In this document: one piece after another, positions 1 to 12,759 of the stretch
How positions within the stretch are numbered: the stretch's first letter is position 1
Layout of the letters: each line of letters begins with the position of its first letter
Origin: Lepisosteus oculatus
Taxonomy: Eukaryota > Chordata > Actinopteri > Semionotiformes > Lepisosteidae
Reading direction: 5' to 3'
NCBI RefSeq assembly: GCF_040954835.1
Contig: NC_090696.1
Coordinates: forward strand, 77,871,722-77,935,721
Length of the DNA: 64,000 nucleotides
Program-made: the position numbers and the translations under genes
Notes under the pieces: generated by a model
Databases searched by the model: none
Seen by the model: only the letters and a program-made list of their open reading frames with translations
Told to the model about the DNA's origin: nothing

Positions 1-2894
1 GATCTCGGGCCGGCCCGCTGCCCCCAGGGCCCCGAGCGGCAGGCTCGTCCGCCCCTCCGGCCCAGGCAGTGCTTTCAAAAACACACTAGCTTTCCCATCC
101 TCGGATACCTCGCCGTCGGGACACTCGAAACTGGCCGTCCCTGGGGCTTCGGTAAGCATATTGGTCTCCTGGCATTTTTGCTTTGCTTTCCTGAACAGCT
201 CTGAGGTTCGAGTCTCAAGCCAGTCTGCTGCCAGAGACCTGGGGACTTGCCTGCTGGCGCCGATTTCACCCGAGTCCTCTCCGGTTCGGTGATGTGTTGC
301 CAGGAGATCGTCACAAAACAGCATTTATTTCAAGGAGGGTTCTTTTAGTCAACCAACTAGAGTGCATTGATATTTAAATTTGCGAGATATATTTATTCAA
401 ATTTATTTAAAAGACTTCTTTAAAATTATATTTTTTTTTCACAAAAATAAAATTCTTTGATTTGTTTTTGTTTTTTTAGCCTCCACTGCTAAAATTGTAC
501 ATTGAAGATTTTGTTTTGTTGGAAAGTTCGTTTACGTTATTTATTGCTTGAATCCTGTTGATTTGGTTTTGTGTTGAGAATACTTTAAATAATGAGTGGA
601 CAGAAAAAAGTAGAATTAGGATTTCAAAAGTGGACTTAACTGTTAGCACAGACAAGATTACTACAGACGACTTCTTTTAGGTTTCTTATTTGATGCTGTA
701 GCTCTGCTTGAGTGTTGAGGTGTGTGACTGGCTACAGTTGAGGTAGAGTTTCTGTGAATTGATAGTGGGGGATGGTTCTTGCGTCACAGTTATTTGTATC
801 ATAATGTTTCCGACAACATCCCTCTCCGTTTTATATCCAGCAAGTTGATGGTTGTAGTTTTTCAAGAGTGCAAATAGAACAAATGTGTACAAGACAGAAC
901 TCCAATGCTAACCATTGTCTTTCGATCTTGGAACAAGTTTCTTACCTCACGGTGGTACAGTTGAAGGACACCGCCTGGTCTCCGGGCTCTCGGGCCCTGC
1001 GAGCCTCCTGACCTCCAGCGGTGCCCAGAGAGCAGCGCTTGACCTGTCCTTGTCTGTGACCGCGAGGCGTCCGGCTTGAGCTACGGACCCTGCTGCGGCT
1101 CCAGACGCCAGCCCATACAATCATCACCGAGCCGGGCTGGAAGCACAACGGCTTTCCCGTGTTCGGGAAGCGAGTGAAAAAGTGAGCTTTTCCCAAAGTC
1201 TTTTCCGTGTTTGGGAAAGTTCTGTTGTTAGGCAAGTGACTGCTGTCCTGTAAAGAACAGTTCGTTTAAATTTGGAAAGCAATAATTAAAAGGGGTGTCT
1301 CTGGAGGTTTAAGCGGCACAATATTAACTTTAGATTTAAAAGTTATTTTCCGAACAGTAGAGGTGCCAAGCTCTCGCTGTTGCAGGTCGAATAGACTTTT
1401 AAACAAAAAATAAACATTTAATTTGACTGTTATAGTATTGTGTGACGTTGTACTAAGAGCTTTATTAGTTGACAGGGTTATTGTCTTAGCTTTCTGTGCC
1501 AGAATAAAATTCAGATTCGTAGACGTGCAGTTTGCCCCCGGCTTGCGAAAGTAGCCTTAAATATTTAAAGAATCATTGTAGGATGGGGAATAAAAAATCC
1601 TTTAACATGATTATTTTAAATTAGCCAAGTTAAAGTCTGCATTTTAATTGGGAGTAAATTAAAAAGTGGAGTGTTAATTCTTTTAATCCAACATCTAATT
1701 TTTTTTTTGCTACTCAACATTAAAAAACCCTTCCGCTGTAACGGATCTGTGCGTCTTCCGAGTGAAACGTACCCAGCGAGGCGGGCATGGTGTTTTGCAT
1801 GCGCGCAGTGCTCATATATCGACCTCTGGGGTGGCATCTGTTAGTCCGCAAGGAGCCTGCAGACTGCTGGGGGACACCCCACCTGCAGTGACCCCCCAGA
1901 AGCGGGACCCCTCTCGATTGTCACTGAAACACATGCGACAGGCTCCCACACGTCCGCACAGCAGCTGGGACAAGGGGTCCTGCAGCAACAGCGCAGGAGG
2001 CTTTATTTTACTGCAGCTTTCTTTGTGTGAATGTATCTGGAGAAAAGTCCTTGCTCATCTCCTGCCGCTTCGTTGGGAAGGTGAGAATAAAATCTGTCGT
2101 ACTATTCACCTTGTTTTACACCGCACAGAAGTGACGTTTTCTAAAGGGGGGGACATTCTGCAGACTAAGGCAGTGGAATGACAGAGCCCTTGGGAATAAG
2201 ACACCACAGTATCACTTCCGGTATGTACCTGAGCTGAATACCCTTACACCCGATTTCAGAAGTGAAGCTCTGTGCGCTGTAACCTGCAGCATGTGTCTTC
2301 AAAACCCACTTTACAGGTGCAGCCCACTCCTCTGGGGGTAAGAGATAATGTAGGGTGTGTGTGTGCAGGTTACTTGATACAAACCCAGTGCCTATGATTT
2401 ACATGAGTTATATCTTGACTTTTTCTGAATGTGCTTTTTTTTGTGCCAAGTCTGGATTTGTCATTTTACTTGTGTGGGCAGTAAGGATTTTCTTCTGCTT
2501 GGTTTTTTTTTGTTAATTCATGGTTTTCTGTAATTGCATTGATAAATTTATATTTGCTCTTGTAAAAAAAAAATAACATGCGCCTTGGTATTTAAGAATA
2601 AAAGCTTAATCTGTAAAATTATTTATATGCAGAAGCAGCACGCACTGTAATTCAAAGTTTTTCATTTTTGCAGGAGGCTTGTGCCACAAGTTGGAAAAGA
2701 CAAGGACATACCACGAACTTTGTGTAATTATTTTGGTTACAAATTTTTATATAGTCACCAACATGTTTCATTTTTCCCCATGTAAAACCACATTTCAAAT
2801 AAAACTAAAGAAAAACAACCTTTTTGATGTTTCAAAAACTTGCACTTTTTACAGTCTTCACTTTCAGAAAAGACTGGTGTGTGTCTGTAAAATG

Positions 2895-3015
2895 CATTAG
2901 CTCTTTGTGTTGAGCAGTGTGGAGGGAGACTGGAGTAGCAGCAGATTCTCTGGACTCCTGACTGCAGGGTTGCGGGTTCGAGTTTGGCATGGCAGTTGTA
3001 CCAATGTCCAAGAAC
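2895..3015 (+). repeat. Degenerate tRNA-derived SINE fragment
   Basis: The stretch contains the order 'gagcagtgtgga ... tctctggactcctgactgcagggttgcgggttcgagt'. This matches the head of the tRNA-type SINE widespread in non-teleost and basal teleost fishes: a B-box-like GGTTCGAGT preceded by 'ctctggactc'. It is diverged and truncated, with no tail recognisable. Family assignment is from memory of the consensus, not from a search. Confidence 0.55.
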
Positions 3016-4528
3016 GTGCAAATTAGGTCTTATTGCAACATAAATTAATATTCACAAATCACGTGAAATTCACTGTACAGTGTGTCCTAGTGTGAAAAAC
3101 AAATCGGAAAGACTTGGATTTAAGCTAGTAGCTAGAAAAAATGGGTAGGAGTTAAAGTGTAATCCATAATGAACAATGTATACTGTAAATTAAGATTTTT
3201 AAGTGACTTGAGTGTTATTCTATTACTTGGGAATCTTTCTTGAGGGTCTGAACTCTCCTAAAACATGCAGCCATGCATCACACCCCTGTTACTGCTGTTC
3301 GAACCCGTGAGTTCAGTGTCGTGCTACATGTACTGATCTAGGCTCCTTGATTGGAACAGGGGCTTTGGAGTTACTGTAAGTGACTCGTGTAAATTCCCGG
3401 GTGTCACTTCAGTTAAACCACAGCACAGTCCACCGCCATGGTGCCTCCGAGTATCGCTGCCGTCTCTTCTGGAGATGTACCAGATGGTCGCCCTCTTTCA
3501 CATCGCCTACGGCGTTCTTTGGGAGCAGGCTGAGTGAGGTACTACGCACGAGGGCACAGCTGCGCTGGGGCTTGAACCCGCAGCCCTGTGGCCCGGCAGC
3601 AGGCGTCCATGTTGCTGCGATGCTCTTGCCCGCACCACCAGAGCTTCAAGGCAGATACATGAATTTAGATAGATGGTGTGGGGAAAAGACATTCCTTTAA
3701 ACACATTATACAGTTTATACTAGTACACACTATCAAGCACTTGGTTGCTTGTGGCCTCTTCATATATTCTGATGAACCCTAGAAGCCCTCAACAGCTGGC
3801 AGTGAAATAATGGTCTTGCTTATTATAATTCAGTGGAGTCAGTGAACCTCAGAAGACGGTATGGCCAGACTACCGTGGTGCTGTCTAGCACTCTAAAGAA
3901 CTGCTCAGTTCTTTGTTAAGGATACACTTTCTCCGATATAAACAATGGATTCTAATAGATTGCATCATTGGTGCAAATAATGTGTAGTATCGATATACAG
4001 TATTTACTGTGAAAATGACAGGTTCTTGTTTATCAAAAACCATTGCATTTTCTACCATTTAAATGCCACCTCTTCAGCTAATTTCCTATGAAAAATGTGA
4101 ACAATAATCCATTGTGTGAGAGGCTGATGATAAACTGTGAAGCCAAACCAGTGCAGGAGCCGCTGCTGTGTCTGTTCCCAATGAGCCGCTGTGACGTACA
4201 CAGCAGGGCAGACCTAGTTGGCAAGTGAAAAAATAATCAGAATGATTAATAATTGGAGAACTGAAGGCAGTGGTGGCTGTTGAGGTAGCTTTGGCGAGAG
4301 ACAGTCTTGCACAACAGATACAAATAAATTGCAGATAAACCCATGAAAGGCATTTGAATGCCTAAAATACCTTTCACATGCGCCTGTACATGCCGTTTTC
4401 AAATGCCCTTACGGCCTTCACAAGCAGGCCACCTTCAGGCGTGTGCAATGCTGTGCCAGTACAGTGTTACTACCATTCCCTATCTTGAAAAGAGCCATGA
4501 TCGGTGCATCTGTTGTAAAGGGAACTCG

Positions 4529-4542
4529 CCACAAGGGGGCAG
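4529..4542 (+). promoter_or_regulatory. CTCF-like motif
   Basis: CCACAAGGGGGCAG fits the CTCF core (CCA-N-NAGGGGGCAG/CGC) with few mismatches. It lies in the non-coding flank about 3.1 kb upstream of slc10a4. Occupancy cannot be judged from sequence. Confidence 0.4.
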
Positions 4543-5510
4543 TAAGAGCACACGGTAGCTCAGTGGTCGACCAACTTAATGTAGGACGGGTATTAATGGT
4601 TGGTAGTCCGCTTGTCCTGTCTAATGTTCAAGACAAGACATCAGAGAGCTGGTGAGCACTGAGGAGTGAACACATGGGCATGTTCAGCAGAGTTTCTGCC
4701 GCCTTACCCCGATACACAGTCTCGTACACATCGACTGGATGGAGCTTGAGTGAATGTTAGGAGGAGGGAAAGCTGTTCAGAGCTCATTTGCTTCGCGGGC
4801 ATGACAAGATCATGAAAGATCATGCTCTTGAGAGAAATAAATTAGCCCTCAAAACAATAGAACCAACCCACCGTATTTAGACCAAAGACCTGACCGCAGC
4901 TCTAACTGCAAGCGGCACTCTACCAGTGCCCGGATCTCGATGGCACTACAGTCAAGGCTTTCACCTGGGTCAGGGCAGATGGAAACACGTCTTTCTACGC
5001 GGGTATCACGCCTTTCCCCTGTCACTGCAGTTTCACGTGATGTAAATTCAGGATGTCGAAGCAGTGTGGAGCCCCTGTGACCCGGTGCAGTGCACAGGAA
5101 ATAGTTTAAGAGGAAGCTGCTTCAAATTCGGTTGTGCAGTAATATTTTTTTCATAACCACCACCAGAGTTCAGAGCCTTGTAATAATTATTGTCCCATTC
5201 TGCCTCTTCCAGATCTGTTTCGATATTTTTCACAAGGGGCTCGGCTGAAAAACGTTCTAATCATTTATGTAGCGACTTTCTTTGGAGCGTTTTTGTAAGA
5301 GAGAAATCCAAGTGAAATTCTCCTACAAATTTCATTATAATAAGCAGTTTATTGAAAGAAACTGTTCCATCCATCGCAGAATTTGAACTATGGGTGTATT
5401 TTCTAAATAACATAGATGTTTTCTGGGCCAATAGGAGTTTCGATATCTTCTTAAGGATTTGCAAAAAATTAAATTCTTGCATGCAAGTAATTCCTTGGAA
5501 ACTAAGTGAA

Positions 5511-5720
5511 AGACCACTTAACACTGAGGAAATGTCTTTACACAAAGGGTGGTGGGAGAGTGGAACAACCTCCCAGTTGTGATCTTGACACCGAAACCCT
5601 GGCTTCTATCAAGAAACAGCTGGATGAATTTCTCCAATAGATTAGCTACAAACCCTCACACGCGCCCAGATGGACTGAATGGCCTCTCGTTTGTACCTGC
5701 TCTTATGGTCTAATTAGGTC
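5511..5720 (+). mobile_element. LINE 3'-end remnant (ORF2 C-terminus)
   Basis: The translated pattern 'FT/LHKG-VV-WN-LP ... LASFKKQLD' typical of the extreme C-terminus of CR1/L2-like non-LTR retrotransposon proteins is visible in broken form: the nucleotides read '...tttacacaaagggtggtgggagagtggaacaa...', later 'caagaaacagctggatgaat', then 'tggactgaatggcctctcgtttgta'. The same family occurs in reverse orientation at 11868-12150, 41215-41395, 46600-46820 and 52690-53110. The copy has stop codons and no reverse transcriptase domain, so it is a dead 5'-truncated copy. Confidence 0.6.
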
Positions 5721-6000
5721 TAATTCTTTCTCCTATCGGGAACGACTAATTAGTGTCAGTTAGCATCATATCTTGATCCAAAACTGGCTAGCGAGTTGTC
5801 TCCTGGGTACAAAGACCAGTCTCCTTGAAGTGTTGTGAAAACACAGGAGACATTTCGAGTCTGCCCACTGTGGCAAAATAATGACAGGAGCTGCTGCCAG
5901 ACGGCGGCAGTAAGGCTCCTCGAGAAATGAGCTGGGCCTGCCTGTGCTTCACTGTGCTGTCTTGCTGCCAGCCTGCAGGGGTCCCATGAGCGTGTCACCC

Positions 6001-7664
6001 CGTCACGATGCCTCCTCCAGCTTTACTGTATCTCAATTTAAACTCTGAAAAAAATGAGTTTTATTGATTAGCCGAATCTTACCCCTTATTTACTCTCTTT
6101 TAGCAGATAAAACGTGTTTGAGAGGGCAGGAAAGCTGCCTGGGAGAGAGGCATGATCCTGACTCGCTCTTAACCGAAGAGACTCAAAGTCTAGACGGCAC
6201 AGATGACGTCATCGCACCCGTCTCTCAGAATGCTTTATCCCAGCGGTCAAACAACGTCACCGGTAGCTGGTCACTTTCTTCAAGTTAGTTTCATTATTTA
6301 TCGACCGAAATACATGTATGTGATGAAACTGGTTACTTGTTTCACTCCAGAGACTACAAAACGCAGAGAGATCTCTTGGCCGTCCAAAAGCACAGCCATT
6401 CGGTCGGCTTGGTCAGTAGACTTGAGCAGCTGTGCTCCGTGTCTTCAGTCATGGGACGGGGAAGACTTTAAAAGTCTTCAAATGCCTTCAAGAGTAAACT
6501 CAAAACCAGAGTTTCTGACCTGTAGTACACAGTAGTAGCTGGGTTCTCCTCTGCTCATGGGCTAGTGTTGCGGGTGATTTGCTAACATGTTAAAGGATGC
6601 TTTGGCATCAGTTCTTCTGTATAATGTCCGTTGCCGTACTGTATCTGAGCTGCCGCCTATCAGGAACGCTGGGGCTCAGGCGAACTGAAGTTCGTTTCAC
6701 TCCGATGCGGATGCCAAGTTAGCAAAGCAGGACCGAGGCCCCTCGCCCCGAGCGCGGAGACGGGGCTGCGGTCTGCGACTGTACCGCGTGACTCTACTCG
6801 CACCTGTCCGAGGTGCTGAAACACGCCCCAGCGCCGGGGGATTCACGAGCAGCGCGAGTGGACAGGGGCCTCCACTCGGCCTGGACCGCTGCGGGGCGTC
6901 CCTTACTCTGGGCAACAAGGCTGAGAACAGCAACCGCACAGTCCTACAACAGTAACTCGCGTGGATGGGTGTGTTCGTTTTATCATCATTGCGAGTTCCC
7001 ATGCTTACACCGGGGGTGTGATCGTATTATCTTTTTTTCCTGCCCTCATGATTGCTCTTGCGACTGGAGCAACGCCTCTCTTAGAAACCAGGACAGTTTG
7101 GGTTTTTTTTTTTAACCCAGTCGCTCCTTATGATGCGACTTACGGCTCCGCTTCTTTCAACACGATCGTACCAATAAAAAGAAGGCTTTGCGCACAGCTG
7201 AAGACTTTACGAAGACAAACCGGAGACAGATACGGGAGTAGAAATGTTGGTGGACAATTTGTAATGTGAAAATCTGAAAAAAAAAAGAAACTCTGATGTG
7301 AGGGACGCCGAGGACAAGCCCTTGCCTGAGCCGTGCGCGCTGTGAGATAATAAAAAGACGCCAAGAGCAAGACTGAGCGCCGGCTTCTCTGGGATGATAA
7401 GCAGAGCCCCTCGAAGCGCGTGTTATGTGCTCACTGAAGCCCCTCCACTGGATTGAACCATTCCCGCGAGTGAGCATGTCTTAAAGGACAGAGCGCTCCC
7501 TGCCCGTCAGACCACTCCGATCTCTCCCCACCCAGCGGCTGGCCACGGGTCCGGAGGATGAGGCGCTAGGGAGTCCGACAGCTCCTCACGCACCCACAGG
7601 GGATAAAGAGCGGACACCCGCGGGCTGCCTGGGGGACGTGAGAGGGGGGTATTTCCCCAACTTG
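6001..7664. other. slc10a4 upstream region
   Basis: No protein gene is supported here. The segment becomes CpG-rich from about 6700 and again from 7500 into slc10a4 exon 1, consistent with a CpG-island promoter. A perfect palindromic CRE (TGACGTCA) sits at 6204-6211, about 1.45 kb upstream of the start codon. An A/T-rich 'gataataaaaag' lies near 7345, but whether it acts as a TATA element is unknown. The transcription start was not determined. Confidence 0.35.
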
Positions 7665-10600
7665 ATGATGGAGAATTCCAGCGCTGCAGCAACCGGCCAG
7701 TTTGCGCCCGAACGCTTCGCGGAATTTTTAAACTTGAAGGAAAGCGAGATGAACACCACGCGTGTCGCGGGTGGCCCCCCAGAGGGGCTCCCCGGCGATG
7801 GAGGGATAGCCACCGGGGATCCGGTGTCCATCCTGGCCAGCACGGTGAGGACCGCCGCCCTCGGGGCGTGGGCGGCAGACGGACCGTCGGCTCCCCCGCC
7901 GCCGGGCTCGGCCGGGCTGATGGTGGCCTTCTGGGATTCGCCCCTGAGCCACGGGATCAACGTGTTCGTGGGCATCGTGCTGTGCTTCACCATGCTGGGC
8001 CTGGGGTGCACAGTGGAGGTCAGCCACCTGGGAGAGCACATCCGCAGACCCGTCGGGGTCCTGCTGGCTCTGGTGTGCCAGTTTGTCATCATGCCGCTGG
8101 TGGCCTTCCTGCTGGCCCTCGCCTTCTCCCTGGACGACGTGGCGGCCATCGCCGTCCTCCTGTGCGGCTGCTGCCCTGGCGGGAACCTGTCCAACATCAT
8201 GTCCCTCCTGGTGGACGGCGAGATGAACCTCAGGTACAGTCTTCCGTCTCCTGGCGAGCTCCAGCAAGTAAGACACGTCCAACCCGGGTTTAAAAACAAG
8301 GTGCCGGGCTGCTGGCATTTTCTTTTTTTGTTGCACAACCTAATCTTTTGTAAAGTACTTTTTTTCAAGTGTAGAATCGCCGTTTCTGAGACGCACACGC
8401 GGTCTGGAGACCCGGCAGCGGCGGCACCGTTTGCGCGCTGAGAAACCGCATAAATTCAAGAATTGCGTTAGAAATTTCGAAATCGTGTAGTCGTATCCTT
8501 CTAATACCGAAACGTAACCCGCATATATTTTTAGAGGACACTCATTTTTCACAACTCAATACCTCAGGCGCTTGAAAGTTGTATAGGTTACATGCCCACA
8601 TGCAGTATGTAAAATTAAATACGGCTAAGACGATGGTTTGGTGACTAAGCATTTTTACAACCTGTATTCGGCTATTTTCATAATATAATATTTCATATTA
8701 GAATATGATGTCATATTTAAGTCGTATAACACCGATAACATACGTCTAGTTTTTACCATTTCTTTGTATAAGTGCTTTGTCAGGTTCTTCCAATTACACC
8801 TCTGCTAAACTATACTGTTGAATAAACGATTAGAAAACAATAAGCCATGGTCAATGAATTGCGTAACTGCAGCTTATTTATGTTAGTTATTTTTAATTAC
8901 TGGTAAATGATTAATGAACTCCCGTTTGCCCATCCGCGGCCGGACAGCGGAGCGGGGTCGCTGTCACTTTCTTCGGCCGAGCGCACTGTTGCTTGTCAGG
9001 ACACCGCTGCGAGCCAAGAGCAAGGGCCGGTCTGTAGCTCGGGTCTGCACGGCTACAGCCTGTCTTCTTCCTCCTCCTCCTCTCCCCAGCATCATCATGA
9101 CCATCTCCTCCACGGTGCTGGCCCTCGGGCTGATGCCTCTGTGCCTGTGGATCTACAGTCGCGCGTGGATCAACACCCCCGTGGTGAACCTGATGCCCTT
9201 CGGAGCCATCATCCTGACCCTCTGCGGCACCCTCATCCCCATCGGCCTGGGGGTCTTCCTCAGGTACCGCTGCAACAGGGCCGCTGACGTCATCTTAAAG
9301 GTGAGCGCCCTCCGTCCGGAGATCCCGCTCCGTTTCTGTTGTCAGGGCAACGCTGTGCGCCCCGGTCCAGCTGGACACTGGGCAAGACGGAGCCGTGTGA
9401 GAGATCCAGCTCAAAGAGACAACGCATCGTTACTGTTGCTCCGATATTTATTTAATTTTTTTAACCTTTTTTGAGCAGGTTTGTTTCTCACCGATCCGAA
9501 AAAACTGGCAGAACTCGGCAAAACGGAGGACAGATTTACAGCAGCTTCCAAAACTCTCAAAGAACGTTTTCTTTTTCAAAAACCTGTTTCTAACACGGAT
9601 GTTGTAGTTTTAATACCCAGACGCCACAGAGACTAAAGCTGTGGAGCTGGGCGTTAAAGAATATAGTTTTTTTTTTTTACTAAAAACAGTGGAGAAATAC
9701 AGTACTGATATGTCGGATCTCAGGGTTCCGTTGCTCATTTTAACAAAATAAATTATTTCTTTAGCCTGCTCATTATAAATCGAAATGGAATTGATTTCGA
9801 GTCCATTAATCGTGGGTTTTTTAATGACGCAGGAGACAATAGTTAGAAAGCTACGTAACTGTTGTATTTTCTATTGTATATATTCCATAATGTAGAAATC
9901 AAACACCTTATAAGGTAGCTAGAAAATGTGTTGACGATGGTGAGAAACAACGAATTTAATTGATTGCACCTAATTGTGATGTAAGACATCACTGCACGAC
10001 AATATGCATAAGAGTAATTATAACTGTTAATAAATTAATAATTAACAATTTTACTATTCAACTGTTCTACATCAGCATGAATGAAGCCTGCAATTTTTTA
10101 ACGAGTCACGATGTCCCCACACACCCCTTTAAAATAGGATACATTTGTGACATCTCATTTGTGTCCAACCAAGGGTAAATCACATTTTTAACGAAAATGA
10201 AATCATTTTCACACACCTGTAATTTTTTTAAAAAAGGGACAGGACTGCGCGCTAGCTCGATTACAAGCTTGTTTGGCGTGTAGCGGGTGGTTGAACTCGG
10301 GCGGCCGTGTCTTGAAGAATACCATCTTCGACTTCGCGCAGAGAAACCTGCTCCAGACACCCACCGCTGCTGGGGCACAGACGCGTCCAGCTCGCAGTCC
10401 TGGTGTTATTTTCTCGTAATCCCCGCTGCTCTCCGCTGGGGTTGCCTTTCGCCTCCTGACGCTGCTTGTTTCCCGACCCCTGCCCCGCCCCCCCCCCCCC
10501 AGGTATCTCTGTGGTCCTTGCTGGTGACTCTGGTCATCCTCTTCATCCTGACCGGAACCATGCTGGGACCCGAGCTGCTGGCCACCGTCCCGGCCTCCGT

Positions 10601-11033
10601 CTACGCGGTGGCCGTGCTGATGCCCCTGGCCGGCTACGGCGCCGGCTACGGCCTCGGGGTGCTCTTCGACCTGCCCCCCAACAGCCGGAGGACCGTGTCC
10701 CTGGAGACCGGCTGCCAGAACGTGCAGCTCTGCACGGCCATCCTCAAGCTGGCCTTCCCCCCGCAGCTCATCGGCGGCCTGTACATGTTCCCCCTGCTCT
10801 ACGCCCTCTTCCAGGCGGCGGAGGCCGGCCTGTTCATTCTGGGGTACAGGGTCTACCGGCGGGACGTGCTCCGCAAGCAGGAGCCCACGGGGGAGGGCGA
10901 CGACGACACCGACATCACGTACAGGAAGCTGAAGGAAGAAGACGCCGGGGCAGACGCGGCGTACGGAGCGGTGACCGTACACGAAGCGGGCTCCCTGATG
11001 CTGCAGCCGCGCCACTGCGCTGCCCCGCTATAA
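7665..11033 (+). CDS. slc10a4: Sodium/bile acid cotransporter 4 (SLC10A4)
   Basis: Three coding exons: 7665-8233, 9090-9300 and 10503-11033, all bounded by GT-AG and phase-consistent, giving 436 aa (human about 437). The start is the first of two adjacent ATGs (7665 or 7668). The first 90 or so residues are extracellular-like, low in similarity, with N-glycosylation sequons NSS and NTT. The SBF/SLC10 fold follows: a first hydrophobic segment around 'NVFVGIVLCFTMLGLGC', the family motif LLCGCCPGGNLSN, MNLSIIMTISST across the exon 1/2 junction, and TGSQNVQ-type 'ETGCQNVQLCTAILKLAFPP' in exon 3. SLC10A4 is an orphan SLC10 protein of synaptic vesicles in cholinergic and monoaminergic neurons, with little or no classical bile acid transport. 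The C-terminal tail is acidic then diverged. Sits head-to-tail 1.7 kb before zar1. Identity is certain; the substrate is not. Confidence 0.95.
10488..10502 (+). other. C13 tract forming the slc10a4 intron 2 acceptor
   Basis: A run of 13 C immediately precedes the AG of the exon 3 acceptor, forming an almost pure poly-C pyrimidine tract. It may be length-polymorphic. Confidence 0.8.
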
Positions 11034-11201
11034 CGGGACCCGGCCGGACAGAGCTCGGCACCGCCGGGGTCTCGCCCGAGTCTCCCTCGACTCCCCCAGA
11101 GGCCTCGTATCGCCGTAAAGACATGACCGAGAAAAGACGATGTGCTGCTGACACGCTACACCCAAGACAGCATAGCTCCCAGGTGAAATGTACTTTTGGG
11201 A

Positions 11202-11207
11202 AATAAA
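11202..11207 (+). terminator. slc10a4 poly(A) signal candidate
   Basis: AATAAA lies 169 nt after the stop codon. A second AATAAA is at 11325-11330. Either could end the transcript. Confidence 0.5.
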
Positions 11208-12660
11208 TCCACAGAAATCATCCATAAAAGCGTTTTGAGGCCGCTGGAGCACCACAGTGTTTCAAGAGTAGGACAAGCTTGAGGAACACAAACCGATATA
11301 CTCCAAAACCACCGAACAATACAAAATAAACTATTTACGACTGTAAACTAAACTATGTAAATTGGCATCGCTGAACAACGCTATATTAAACATATACAGT
11401 ATATATGCATCCGATCATCTCTATAATAACAAGTTAACCTAACGCATTTATTCACATAGTATGCTGACAGAAGTTTAAGCTATCTCTCCATATCACACAT
11501 TTCTGGAATTATTTCAAAATGGGCAGAAGTGCTTTAAAAAAACGTTTTAGGAAAAGCCTCTAATTAAATGGAAAAAAAAAACAAACAAATCTGATGTAGA
11601 CGAGGTCGTTATAGGGGTAGCTGAAGGGCACAAACTGGCGCTTTTGTCAAGTTACCGTCTATAAATTCTCATTATTATTTTACAGGCAGTTCACTAGACT
11701 GCTGGAGCACAACAGACAATTCATTTGTCATACCTGGTCCTCAAACTAGCGTGTCGGGATTCACAAAAGGTGATTTAAATCAATGAAAAGGTGCAGGCAG
11801 AGTCTTGGGTACAAATCTGTTTCTAAAACTCTGGCTCAGATTGAAGAATAAAAGAACAGTTGCCGGCCATGCGACCCATTTAGTCTGCTCGGTAGTTATT
11901 AGGTAACTGCTCCCAGGGTCTCATCCCGTCATTACTTGAAAGAAACCGGAGTACCGGCTTCAACAACATGGCTGGGCAGCTTGTTCCACACTCCCACAAC
12001 ACTCCGTGTAAAGAAGTAACTCACGTTCTCGCTTTTAAATGCGCTTCCATGTTGCTTCCACGCGTGTCCTCTGGTGTGTTTCACTCTGAATCCTGGAGAC
12101 ATCCGCTGGGTCGGTCCTCAGTTCTTCAGCTCATCGGTGCAGGAATTCATTCATTCATAAACAGCTGCGTCTATTCGCTAGCCTACGGAGAGGTCCTAAA
12201 GCAGCAAGATCTATTTTTGTAACGCGGTGACCAAAATAAACACGGAATTCCAAATTCGGTTTCACTAGTAAACTGTACACATTCAGTTCTGAGATCCTAT
12301 ATATATATATCCTAATACTTTGTTGTTTATTGTATTATTTTTTTTACTTGCCCATATTCTCTAGGAGATGTGATGAATGCACCTGTTCCCCAAACAAAAA
12401 AGAATGCTTTCCGATACCTGTGATTTCAAGTCTAAAACGTTCACGAAGCATCACAAGAGAGCACTCGGCGACAAAGTGTACAAAGATGGCGTTTAGGCCT
12501 GTTAAGAATATTGTGGGTACAAAAAAAAAACAACTAATAAAAAGCCATTTGAAAACACTCTTCGGAACACGTTTGGAGTGTTTTTTCGCCCCTACAAGCC
12601 TGACACAGACATTCTCGCCCTCGTTAAGCTAATTGGGGTTAATGAAAGACACACGGTGCC
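11208..12660. other. slc10a4-zar1 spacer
   Basis: No gene seen. The region is AT-rich with a short (TA)n at about 12300-12310. The middle part holds a reverse-oriented LINE 3' remnant (separate entry). Confidence 0.5.
11868..12150 (-). mobile_element. LINE 3'-end remnant, reverse orientation
   Basis: Plus-strand text such as 'gggcagcttgttccacactc' followed by 'gtgtaaagaagtaactcac' is the reverse complement of the LINE C-terminal 'F-T-x-R-V-V-x-W-N-x-L-P' region seen at 5511-5720. It is followed by 'catgttgcttccacgcgtgtcc', also typical of this family. The copy is interrupted by stops. Confidence 0.55.
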
Positions 12661-12663
12661 TGA

Positions 12664-12759
12664 CCCGCCCCGCCCCGCCCGCAGAGCCGGCCAATCGGCT
12701 CACGAACAGCGCCGCTACTAAAAGGCGCCCGGGGAGGCGGGGGGAGTTGGCTATCCATC
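12664..12759 (+). promoter_or_regulatory. zar1 proximal promoter
   Basis: The stretch contains tandem GC boxes (CCCGCCCCGCCCCGCCC, about 12665-12681), a CCAAT box at 12691-12695 and a weak A-rich 'TACTAAAAGG' near 12716, all within 100 nt of the start codon. This fits a short, oocyte-type promoter. The transcription start is unknown. Confidence 0.55.

Larger units (their letters stand above)
1..6000. other. Left non-coding flank (possible SLAIN2 3' region)
   Basis: No gene could be supported here. Positions 1-300 are GC-rich, and the rest is mainly AT-rich with many homopolymer runs, like a long 3' UTR or intergenic DNA. In human and other vertebrates SLAIN2 lies immediately upstream of SLC10A4 on the same strand, so the first 3 kb could be its 3' UTR; an AATAAA at 2798-2803 would be a plausible end. 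I looked for the conserved SLAIN2 C-terminal end (a D-x-W-K/R-D-G-C-Y-type tail) in the three forward frames of 1-2900 and did not find it. Short ORFs here look random in composition. Confidence 0.4.

Noticed and set aside
2950-2990. tRNA gene suggested by a GGTTCGAGT B box
   Set aside because: No cloverleaf (no acceptor-stem pairing or anticodon loop); it is a SINE remnant. Similar B-box-like text at 3565-3580 and 205-215 was rejected for the same reason.
7586-8398. Minus-strand ORF of 270 codons over slc10a4 exon 1
   Set aside because: Antisense shadow of a GC-rich coding exon; composition not protein-like and no splice context.
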